From the NCBI GenBank assembly GCA_964495465.1, contig CAZBWE010000031.1, positions 1 through 25,229 on the forward strand: a stretch of 25,229 nt of DNA. Reading direction: 5' to 3'. Of the stretch, positions 1 to 7,015 are shown piece by piece. A program made the position numbers and the translations under genes. The notes beneath the pieces were generated by a model. That model saw only the letters and a list, made by a program, of their open reading frames with translations. It made no database searches and was not told where the DNA came from. Source of the stretch: CAZBWE01 sp964495465. GTDB lineage: Bacteria; Planctomycetota; Phycisphaerae; Sedimentisphaerales; Anaerobacaceae. Numbering within the stretch: position 1 is the stretch's first letter; the number at the start of each line of letters is the position of its first letter.

Positions 1-2429
1 TCGCGATTAAACATTGTCCCCTGTTTCCGGGGGAAAATAGCCACATAAAAAATATCCGTTTCAACCAGGTCCTGGAAAAAATGCGTCCCGAAGGAAAGCT
101 CCGGCATAAGATTACCGCCCTCATAAGCAACTTCCGCCAATACGGCGACTTTGTTGATTTCAGCGAAACTGACAGGAACTCCAAGACTCGGCGTCGTTGT
201 TCCCCATCTGCCCGGCCCGATTAGGATTGCGGGATTGGTTTCCTTGTCGATAATCTGCTTGTTTAATCTGCCGATGAGTCTGGCTATATCATATTTCTGC
301 GACAGCGTCATCTGCACATAGGCGGCAGGGTCAACATAAATAACTCTTTTTAACGGCTGTGAAATACTGCCGCCCATAGTGTATCCACAAGTTTTGAATA
401 ATATTTTTTCCGGTTTGATGTTTTTCGGTATCGTTATTGTCGCAGTCATCCCTTTCGTCTGCAGCGGCCTGCATTGAACCAGGTTTATCTTCAGCTCATC
501 ATTCTTCGTAAAGTTAGCGGTAAACTCTATATCAACGGGATACTGGTAATGATGTTCCAAAGTCTTAAGCATTTTTTGCATATTCTGAACAAAGTCTGTA
601 TCGGACAGCAATTTTTCGAATGTCAGCACCCAAACACGTTTACCTCCGCCCCCAAGCTCTTTCATTCGCTGCTCGGCCTTGCGGTCGGCGCTTGCCAGAA
701 GGTCCAGCCTGACTTTGGTTTCTTCTATCAGCTTCGGCAGGTCTATGGTCCTCAACATATTTTCCTCTGCATCAAGCAAATCAACATTGTGCTGTGAAAA
801 TCTCATAACGTCTTCAACGTCAGAGTATGGCCTTAGCAACGGCTGATCCAGGGCGATTATCTGGGGATAATCATCTTCAACGCGGTCAACCGCCCTTGTG
901 CCAAGCCCGAAAACGAGCCGAAGCATACCGGCTTTCGGGTCAAGGTCCGACTTCCAGACAAAAGTGTTGTAAGATACCCCGACACCCGCAAGGTCGGGAT
1001 AAAAGTAATGATTCTGATACGAACCAGACACCCGCTGGACAAGCAGAGCCATTTGTTCATCCTGCTGGTCAAGACCTCTCTGCAGCCGATATGTCAGGGC
1101 ATCTTCGTCCATAGTGCTGGCGTAAATCCTTCGAACTGCATTCTCAAATTCGGCATAACGCTGCTGCGGGTCGCCCTGGTTGACCAGAAAAATGCTTTCA
1201 TACTTGCCGGCAAAGGCATTGCCGAAGGAATCCTCCAGCAGACTGCTCGAACGCACAATGATGGGAGACTGGCCGAAATACTCTATCATCTCCTGTAAAC
1301 GTTCGCGTATTTCATCAGGAAACTTTCCACGAAGCAGGTTTTCCTTCATTTCCGGGGCCACCTTGAAATAACCGTCTCTGGTCTTTTGCTTCATAAAAAG
1401 CTTCCACCAGCCGTTCTCAACTATGTAACTGTAAAAGACATCCGAGCCGACATAAAACGAGTCGTGGGGCTCCAGCTTGGCGTCCCAGTCAAACGAAGAA
1501 TCCTTCGTAAGAATCTTGCGTGCCAGGAGCATTCCCGCTGCCTTGCCGCCGACGAATCCGCTGCCGATAAGCTTGTTTTTGATACTTATTAAGTCGCCGA
1601 GTGAAAACTCTTCCTGTGCCAGTTTTGAAATCCTTCGTTCGCGGCCTATCATTATAGTGCACAACTGTTTGATAATGTCCCTGACTTCCCGGGAATCCGC
1701 TGGTTCCGACTGCAAACTCTCGGCCTTCATAAAAAGTCTGTCCCAGTAATCCAGCGTTCTGGCAGAACCCTTCAGCCCCCGGTCCGCAAAGTGCGAGAAC
1801 AGTTTGGCGGCATCCATACTGCTGACAATGGGAGTAAACTTTTCTTCCTTCTGCAGGTGCGGCAGAAACATCGTCGGAGAATAACGACGCCACACCTTCA
1901 ACGGATGGACATAGATGTTCCCCTCGAAATTATACACGTCTATCAATAATTGTGTCGTTTCGCGGATGCGCGCGATGGTCTTGAACGAATGATTGTTCCG
2001 CAAAAGGGCGAAATACGCAATAGTGTCCAGGTCAAAAAGATACGGACAGGTAATCATAAAGAAATTGCCTATCATCAGGTCCGTTGCCCAGGCGTTCAGC
2101 AAATCAGACAGACAATCAAATACATAGTAGGTTTCAGGGCCTTCGTGCGTAATTATCGAATGGACCTGAGTGGAAAAGCCCTCAAAGCCGCCGCGTGCAT
2201 AGAGGGTATAAATCTTTATATTGGAGTCCGGCTGAATAAGAGGCGGGTGGTCCGCAAATCTCATATAGACAATTTTCCTATTGTCAGCCAAACCTCTTTT
2301 AACATAAGGCGCAACAAATCGCTGGTAGTCCTCTATGCTGTCAACCTGCCAGACAACATTGTCACCCCTGTTAAAGCCGGAAAAAACTTCATCCAGGCCT
2401 TTAAGGCCGGTACTTGCCCAGACTGTCAT
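1..2429 (-). CDS. PEP/pyruvate-binding (PPDK N-terminal type) protein with degenerate KaiC-like N-terminus, 3' end beyond window
   Basis: I translated the minus strand by hand; the frame stays open for 809 codons and runs off the left edge, so the C-terminus is missing. Residues 7-30 resemble the start of a KaiC/RecA domain (TGLKGLDEVFSGFNRGD), but no Walker A P-loop follows. Residues about 285-655 form a PPDK_N ATP-grasp domain: GGKAAGM at 294-300 (lysine of the ATP site), IVRSSSLLEDS at 391-401, and the closing VQCRP at 651-655. No TSHAA-type phosphohistidine swivel domain follows in the visible part. Instead there is a tail with LIGPGRWG (736-743) and GTHFFQDL (781-788), as I recall from PPDK-like proteins of unassigned function. 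It should bind and hydrolyse ATP; the acceptor substrate is unknown. The ATG lies 3 bases after the stop of the upstream activator gene, with an AAGAAAGG ribosome site inside that gene's end, so the two are probably co-translated. Confidence 0.85.
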   Translation of the reverse strand, partial: MTVWASTGLKGLDEVFSGFNRGDNVVWQVDSIEDYQRFVAPYVKRGLADNRKIVYMRFADHPPLIQPDSNIKIYTLYARGGFEGFSTQVHSIITHEGPETYYVFDCLSDLLNAWATDLMIGNFFMITCPYLFDLDTIAYFALLRNNHSFKTIARIRETTQLLIDVYNFEGNIYVHPLKVWRRYSPTMFLPHLQKEEKFTPIVSSMDAAKLFSHFADRGLKGSARTLDYWDRLFMKAESLQSEPADSREVRDIIKQLCTIMIGRERRISKLAQEEFSLGDLISIKNKLIGSGFVGGKAAGMLLARKILTKDSSFDWDAKLEPHDSFYVGSDVFYSYIVENGWWKLFMKQKTRDGYFKVAPEMKENLLRGKFPDEIRERLQEMIEYFGQSPIIVRSSSLLEDSFGNAFAGKYESIFLVNQGDPQQRYAEFENAVRRIYASTMDEDALTYRLQRGLDQQDEQMALLVQRVSGSYQNHYFYPDLAGVGVSYNTFVWKSDLDPKAGMLRLVFGLGTRAVDRVEDDYPQIIALDQPLLRPYSDVEDVMRFSQHNVDLLDAEENMLRTIDLPKLIEETKVRLDLLASADRKAEQRMKELGGGGKRVWVLTFEKLLSDTDFVQNMQKMLKTLEHHYQYPVDIEFTANFTKNDELKINLVQCRPLQTKGMTATITIPKNIKPEKILFKTCGYTMGGSISQPLKRVIYVDPAAYVQMTLSQKYDIARLIGRLNKQIIDKETNPAILIGPGRWGTTTPSLGVPVSFAEINKVAVLAEVAYEGGNLMPELSFGTHFFQDLVETDIFYVAIFPRKQGTMFNR

Positions 2430-2432
2430 AAA

Positions 2433-4010
2433 CTAACCTTTCTTTGTGCGGTATTTTCTGTAATCTATTCCCAATTCATTCACCTTGTATCTCATAATCC
2501 GAGCGGTGGAGCCCAAATCTCGGGCTGTGGCTGCAACATTGCCGTTGCATCGCTTAAGCGCATCGATGATTACATCACGCTCAAACAAGCTGACTCTTTC
2601 TTCCAAAGAACCCGTGCCGACGGTATCCGATGCATCGGATGTTTGCAGTGTCGGAGGTAAATGATGTGCCCGTATAACGCCTTCAGTGCTCAACAGCATA
2701 GCTCTTTCGATGCAATTCTCAAGCTCTCGGACGTTGCCTGGCCAATGATAAGCAACCATCATATTTATTGCCGGCGTGCTGATTCGCCTGACATCTCTGC
2801 CAAGTTTCTTCGAATAGCGTTCAACGAAGTAATCTGCTAATAAAAGAATATCGCCTTTCCGTTCGCGTAAGGGGGGCAGGAAAACAGGAAATACGTTTAT
2901 CCTGTAATAGAGGTCCTGTCGAAAAGTATCCTGCTGGACAGATTGTTCCAGATTACGACTTGTAGCTGCTAAAACTCTTGTATCGGTCTTTATTGTGCGG
3001 TTACTGCCTACGCGTTCGAACTGGCGCTCCTGAAGAACACGAAGCAGCTTTACCTGGGTAGCTGCTGCAAAATCCCCTATCTCATCAAGAAACAGCGTTC
3101 CGCCATTCGCCTCCTCAAGCCGGCCTTTGCGGCTTTGGATGGCGCCGGTAAAGGCCCCTTTCTCATGTCCGAACAATTCGCTTTCCAAAAGATTCTCATT
3201 TAAGGCACCACAGTTGACCTTGATAAACGGCCCTTCTGCCCTTCGGCTCGAGTAATGAATTGCATGGGCAACAAGCTCCTTTCCGGTCCCCGATTCTCCA
3301 CGAATTAAAACCGTTGTGTCGCTGCCGGCAACCTGATGAATTTGCTGATACACATCGCGCATAGCATTTGAGTTGCCAATGATATTCTCCGGTCTGTATC
3401 TATCTTCCAGCTCGTGACGCAACCTAAGATTCTCGTCCTCAAGCTCCTGCCTCAGTAATGCTTCCTCCCTCCTGGTCCTCACATCATTCGCGACCATACT
3501 CGCCACGATACTCAGCACCCGCATATCTTCTTCGAGAGAGATATCTTGAGCATAGGCGCGGTCAACCGAAATGGTGCCGATTACCTCCTTGCCAATCGAA
3601 ATCGGAACACATATAAAACTGATATCTTCCTTGGTAACGTTCCATCGTTCGAACCGATTAAGAAACAGCGGCTCTTCCGACACCTTCGGAACAATCATCG
3701 CTTTGCCGCTTTGCATTACCTTGCCTGTCACTCCCTCTCCCATTCGATAGCGAACCTCCCGGCTGCGTTCTTGCGGAAGACTGTGCGCAACTTCAATCCT
3801 AATCTCGTTACCATCCGGAGCCAGCAGTGTTATAGTGCCCCTGTTTAAGCCAAGCTCCTTCTCAAGAATATCCAAAACTTCTGCAAGGGCCTGCCTTCTT
3901 TGTGTGCCAGCGGTCAGTATTCGGCTGATTTTATAAAGGACCTCCAGCTCACTTACGTGTCGGACTGTCTGCACCGCCGGATTGTCCAGATTAAGTTTGC
4001 TTTTGGCCAT
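2433..4010 (-). CDS. Sigma-54-dependent transcriptional activator, NifA-like (GAF-AAA+-Fis)
   Basis: A 525-residue activator of sigma-54 RNA polymerase. A GAF sensor domain covers about 20-178, and a short coiled coil (about 181-205) leads into the AAA+ domain (about 208-440). Walker A is GESGTGKE at 238-245, the sigma-54-contacting GAFTGA loop is at 285-290, Walker B (GGTLFLDE) is at 303-310, and WPGNVREL is at 423-430. A Fis-type helix-turn-helix lies at about 488-512 (NVAATARDLGSTARIMRYKV). No receiver domain is present, so the input is through GAF, as in NifA. The ATG at 4010 has an AGGAG site 8 bases upstream. It faces the nitrogen-assimilation genes across a region holding a -24/-12 promoter and a TGT-N10-ACA site, so it probably activates them. 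It need not be a nitrogen-fixation regulator, since no nif genes are visible. Domain calls are secure; the target is inferred. Confidence 0.93.
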   Translation of the reverse strand: MAKSKLNLDNPAVQTVRHVSELEVLYKISRILTAGTQRRQALAEVLDILEKELGLNRGTITLLAPDGNEIRIEVAHSLPQERSREVRYRMGEGVTGKVMQSGKAMIVPKVSEEPLFLNRFERWNVTKEDISFICVPISIGKEVIGTISVDRAYAQDISLEEDMRVLSIVASMVANDVRTRREEALLRQELEDENLRLRHELEDRYRPENIIGNSNAMRDVYQQIHQVAGSDTTVLIRGESGTGKELVAHAIHYSSRRAEGPFIKVNCGALNENLLESELFGHEKGAFTGAIQSRKGRLEEANGGTLFLDEIGDFAAATQVKLLRVLQERQFERVGSNRTIKTDTRVLAATSRNLEQSVQQDTFRQDLYYRINVFPVFLPPLRERKGDILLLADYFVERYSKKLGRDVRRISTPAINMMVAYHWPGNVRELENCIERAMLLSTEGVIRAHHLPPTLQTSDASDTVGTGSLEERVSLFERDVIIDALKRCNGNVAATARDLGSTARIMRYKVNELGIDYRKYRTKKG

Positions 4011-4198
4011 ATTAATAGCTCCTATTATTCAAAATCCCTTCTATTAACTTACGGCATCATTGCAGTAAAAACAAATTAATATTACAAATATGTAACATAA
4101 GCTGTATTAATGCAAACTTGTCTCAAATAACTTGTTATTTCAAAAGAGCTTACAATTCCATAAATCTCTTCTAATCTCAATACCATATATGACAAAAA

Positions 4199-4214
4199 TG
4201 TCTGAATCTATACA
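4199..4214. promoter_or_regulatory. NifA-type upstream activator site (TGT-N10-ACA)
   Basis: Reads TGTCTGAATCTATACA, an exact match to the TGT-N10-ACA enhancer pattern known for NifA. Its centre is about 140 bp upstream of the start point predicted from the -24/-12 element, within the usual range for sigma-54 enhancers. The left half overlaps a small inverted repeat, GACA-AAAA-TGTC (4191-4202). A 6-base pattern can occur by chance in AT-rich DNA, so the support comes mainly from position and from the adjacent NifA-like gene. Confidence 0.5.
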
Positions 4215-4320
4215 AAAAAATACATTATTGTAACTTTTGTTTGCATCGAGAACAAGACCGCAAAAGTCTTAACCTCCTGATAGATAAGCTCTTACAATTA
4301 TTTTTTGGGAATTCTTATTT

Positions 4321-4335
4321 AGGCACACCAATTGC
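4321..4335 (+). promoter_or_regulatory. Sigma-54 (-24/-12) promoter for the nitrogen-assimilation operon
   Basis: Reads AGGCACACCAATTGC. Against TGGCAC-N5-TTGC it matches 9 of 10 defined bases, with the invariant GG (4322-4323) and GC (4334-4335) exactly 10 bases apart. Transcription would start near 4347, giving a leader of about 79 nt before the first gene at 4426. A divergent sigma-54 activator gene lies next to it. Confidence 0.75.
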
Positions 4336-4425
4336 GAATAATAGAATTGTTTTGGATGAGCTTTCTAAAGGTAAAAATATGGCGTTTGGGAAAGTCAACA
4401 ATGATAGCCATAAGGAACTATTTTA

Positions 4426-5208
4426 ATGAGAAAGTTTACGGGCATATTAACCAGTTTATATCTCTTACTTATTGCCGGCGATAAGACTGCTCATGCTGAT
4501 AAGAGTATCGACTTTGAAATCTCAGCAGATTTTTACGGCAAATACATCTGGCGAGGACAGAATCTCAATGATGACCCAGTTTTTCAGCCGGGCCTCAACG
4601 CAACTTATGGCAACCTGACAGCCGGAATCTGGGGAAATCTTGACACTACCAATATCAATGATAGAAGTGGCGATTTTTCAGAACTGGATTTATCGCTGGA
4701 CTATTCAGGGGATTTACCCGGAATAAAGGGCATAGGATACTCCGTTGGTGTTATCCATTATGACTTCCCAGGCGCAGCGGCTGATGGTTCGAGGGTGCCG
4801 GATACTACAGAACTCTACTGGGGATTAAATTTTGACTTACCGTTAAGCCCGGCAATTACTGTCTATCACGATTTAGATGAGGCAGAGGGTTCCTATGTTT
4901 CACTCGCCGCAAGCCACAACGTAGAAAAAATACACAACATCGGACCAAATACACCGGTTGCAATGGAAATTTGTGCGAGCTTAGGATGGGGCAGCGGCTC
5001 TTACAATAAATACTACTGGGGAACTGAACAGAGCAAGCTCAATGATTTGGCGTTTTCAGTCGCTTTCCCTTTCACAATAAAGGGTTGGACGGTTACACCG
5101 AGCTTGAACTATGTAACGCTCGTCAGCGATGACATACGAGACACTGATGTTTATGGAACAAACAGCGACTTCTTCTTTGCAGGCGTAAGTATATCGAAGA
5201 AATTTTGA
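4426..5208 (+). CDS. TorF/Gcw_chp-type putative outer-membrane porin
   Basis: A 260-residue protein with a signal peptide (about 1-24, MRKFTGILTSLYLLLIAG then a cut near AHA). The rest consists of alternating, aromatic-rich strands ending in a C-terminal Phe (SKKF), typical of outer-membrane beta-barrels. The opening DFYGKYIWRGQNLNDDPVFQP and the overall length recall the TIGR02001/Gcw_chp (TorF putative porin) family, whose members I recall near amtB/glnK genes in proteobacteria. It is the first gene downstream of the sigma-54 promoter and directly precedes amtB, so it may help ammonium or another nitrogen compound cross the outer membrane; that role is inference. The ATG has an AAGGA site at 4412-4416, 9 bases upstream. 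Confidence 0.75.
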   Translation: MRKFTGILTSLYLLLIAGDKTAHADKSIDFEISADFYGKYIWRGQNLNDDPVFQPGLNATYGNLTAGIWGNLDTTNINDRSGDFSELDLSLDYSGDLPGIKGIGYSVGVIHYDFPGAAADGSRVPDTTELYWGLNFDLPLSPAITVYHDLDEAEGSYVSLAASHNVEKIHNIGPNTPVAMEICASLGWGSGSYNKYYWGTEQSKLNDLAFSVAFPFTIKGWTVTPSLNYVTLVSDDIRDTDVYGTNSDFFFAGVSISKKF

Positions 5209-5237
5209 CTGTGAGACAAAAAATGAAGGTTGAAAAA

Positions 5238-6575
5238 ATGAAAAGTTTACCATTGAGGACTATATTACTATTGATAGCGATGTTTTCAATACCCGCTTTT
5301 GCGGAATCCGGCAATAAGTCCGATTTGGCTGATTTGAAGCAAGGCCTGGATACGGTATGGGTGCTGCTCGGTGCATTTCTGGTCTTTTTTATGCAGGCCG
5401 GCTTTGGAATGGTGGAAGCAGGATTTATCCGGGCAAAAAACACCTGCAACATCCTGACGAAAAACTTTCTTGACTTCTGCATGGCTTCGCTCGGCTTTTT
5501 CCTCATCGGCTATGCCTTGATGTTCGGCGATGGAAATGGCTTTTTAGGAACGAAAGGATGGTGCCTGCTTGGCCTTGAACAAACGGTAAACGGCCTGCCT
5601 CTTTACGCCTTCTGGCTGTTCCAGGCGGCTTTTTGCGGGGCGGCGGCAACGATTGTGGCCGGCGGAATGGCCGAGCGTATGAAATTTCCGGCCTATTTGA
5701 TTTACTCATTTGTTATCTCGGCTTTCATATATCCAATCGTAGGGCACTGGATATGGGGAGGCGGCTGGCTCAGCAAAATGGGCTTTGCCGATTTCGCCGG
5801 CTCAACGGTTGTCCACACGGTCGGCGGCTGTGCAGCTCTTGTCGGAACTTCTATGCTCAAACCGAGAGAAGGAAAATTCGCAATAGACGGCAAGCCGAAC
5901 GTTTTCGCCGGCCACAATATACCCCTGGCATCTTTGGGTGTTTTCATACTCTGGTTCGGATGGTTCGGATTCAATGCCGGCTCGACCCTTGGCGTAGCAG
6001 GCGGATTTAGCATCGCACGCATTGCCCTGAACACCAACTTAGCTGCCGCTTTGGGCGGAATTGCCGCCATGGCAACGGTCTGGAAAAGGTTCGGCAAACC
6101 GGATTTATCTATGGCTATGAACGGCGCCCTGGCGGGGCTGGTGGCAATAACCGCTCCGTGTGCATACGTCGAACCCTGGGCCGCATTGGTTATAGGTGCA
6201 TCTGCCGGATATGTGGTTGCCCGAGGCGTTGAGCTGCTCGACAAGCTGCAAATTGATGACCCTGTCGGTGCGTTTCCCGTGCACGGCATCTGTGGAATTT
6301 GGGGAACGCTGTGCGTAGGGATTTTCGGCAGGGAATCTCTGGGCCTGGCAAACAATGGATTTGTCTATGGCGGAAACCCGATGCAGTTGGGCATCCAGAT
6401 AGTCGGCAGCGTCAGCACTGTGGCCTTTATTGTCGTTGGTATGGGCATCGTATTTAAGCTGATAGATTTAACTGTCGGATTGAGAATCAGTCGTGAGGAA
6501 GAATTGCAGGGGCTCGATATCGGAGAGCACGGTATGGAGGCCTATGGCGGCTTCCAGATATTCAGCACGACCTGA
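5238..6575 (+). CDS. amtB: Ammonium transporter (Amt family)
   Basis: Imports ammonium through a trimeric inner-membrane channel. I chose ATG 5238 (445 residues): it has a GAAGG site at 5225-5229 and opens with a clean signal peptide (MKSLPLRTILLLIAMFSIPAFA), as in many Amt proteins. The frame also allows TTG 5205, which would overlap the porin stop, and ATG 5223. About eleven membrane segments follow. From the chosen start, the pore twin histidines are H193 (in STVVHTVGG) and H349 (in GAFPVHGICG), and the conserved Asp is D185, eight residues before H193. The cytoplasmic tail contains GLDIGEHGMEAYGG, the conserved segment involved in PII control. The PII gene follows 47 bp later, the usual amtB-PII pairing. 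Confidence 0.96.
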   Translation: MKSLPLRTILLLIAMFSIPAFAESGNKSDLADLKQGLDTVWVLLGAFLVFFMQAGFGMVEAGFIRAKNTCNILTKNFLDFCMASLGFFLIGYALMFGDGNGFLGTKGWCLLGLEQTVNGLPLYAFWLFQAAFCGAAATIVAGGMAERMKFPAYLIYSFVISAFIYPIVGHWIWGGGWLSKMGFADFAGSTVVHTVGGCAALVGTSMLKPREGKFAIDGKPNVFAGHNIPLASLGVFILWFGWFGFNAGSTLGVAGGFSIARIALNTNLAAALGGIAAMATVWKRFGKPDLSMAMNGALAGLVAITAPCAYVEPWAALVIGASAGYVVARGVELLDKLQIDDPVGAFPVHGICGIWGTLCVGIFGRESLGLANNGFVYGGNPMQLGIQIVGSVSTVAFIVVGMGIVFKLIDLTVGLRISREEELQGLDIGEHGMEAYGGFQIFSTT

Positions 6576-6622
6576 CACGCCTCGCGGCGAAGCGGGTTTG
6601 ATATTTATCGGAGAACGAACAG

Positions 6623-6964
6623 ATGAAACTTATAATCGCATACATTCAACCGCATATGCTTCAGGACGTCAAAAAAGTCCTGTATAAAGCAGAGGTTTAC
6701 AAAATGTCCGTAACAAATGCCCTGGGCTGCGGCGAGCAGCAGGGCTACAAGGAAAGTTACCGCGGCATCAAGTTCGAGGTGAATCTGCTCAAAAAAGTCC
6801 GGCTGGAAATTGCAGTGAACGAGGACTTCGTGGACAAAACAATCGATGCAATTATCGAAGGCGCCAGGACGGGACAGATTGGTGACGGCAAGATTTTTGT
6901 GCTGGACTTAAAAGAATGTATCCGAATCCGCACCGGCGAAAAAGGAAACAAGGCAATTGGTTAG
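6623..6964 (+). CDS. glnK: PII nitrogen regulatory protein (GlnB/GlnK family)
   Basis: A 113-residue trimeric signal protein that senses 2-oxoglutarate and ATP/ADP and typically blocks AmtB when nitrogen is plentiful. It aligns with E. coli GlnB without gaps: T-loop 37-55, B-loop TGQIGDGK at 83-90, and the C-terminal RIRTG at 101-105 with nucleotide-contacting Arg101 and Arg103. Tyr46 is present, but position 51, the uridylylated Tyr in enterobacteria, is Phe (IKFEV), so control by GlnD-type uridylylation at that site is not possible. The T-loop motif NALGCGEQQGYKESYRG belongs to a subgroup distinct from GFGRQKG-type PII. The ATG has a GGAG site 9 bases upstream. The name glnK follows from its position after amtB; glnB would also be acceptable. 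Confidence 0.95.
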   Translation: MKLIIAYIQPHMLQDVKKVLYKAEVYKMSVTNALGCGEQQGYKESYRGIKFEVNLLKKVRLEIAVNEDFVDKTIDAIIEGARTGQIGDGKIFVLDLKECIRIRTGEKGNKAIG

Positions 6965-7015
6965 TTATAAAGACCGATTATTAACAAGAAACATTTTTTT
7001 GAAAGGAAATAAACG

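Larger units (their letters stand above)
4011..4425. promoter_or_regulatory. Divergent intergenic control region
   Basis: An AT-rich 415-bp gap separates the leftward activator gene and the rightward nitrogen operon. It holds the sigma-54 promoter and enhancer-like site listed separately. It also holds three short inverted elements of the form ACA-N4-TGT, at 4084-4093 (with arms extended to TTACA/TGTAA at 4082-4095), 4192-4201 and 4222-4231. I found no convincing sigma-70 promoter for the leftward gene. A 61-codon frame from a TTG at 4241 crosses the promoter and is not considered a gene. Confidence 0.7.

Noticed and set aside
2396..2408. Palindrome GGCCTTTAAGGCC near the start of the PPDK-like gene
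   Set aside because: It falls in codons for the KaiC-like GLKGLDE motif and has no matching copy; likely chance.
474..2660. Several plus-strand frames and minus-strand frame 1489-1893
   Set aside because: They are other-frame readings of the intact 809-codon minus-strand gene with its PPDK_N motifs; the plus-strand frame 1950-2660 also overlaps the end of the activator gene.
4238..4254. TGT-N11-ACA site, resembling a TnrA/GlnR box
   Set aside because: The centre is not AT-rich as in TnrA boxes and the family is typical of Firmicutes; one off-spaced match is weak evidence.
4241..4426. 61-codon plus-strand frame from a TTG start
   Set aside because: It runs across the sigma-54 promoter and leader, has no recognisable motif, and would start upstream of the predicted transcript start.
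5205..5237. TTG 5205 or ATG 5223 as amtB start
   Set aside because: ATG 5238 has a GAAGG site at proper distance and begins exactly with a signal peptide; the longer forms add charged residues before it.
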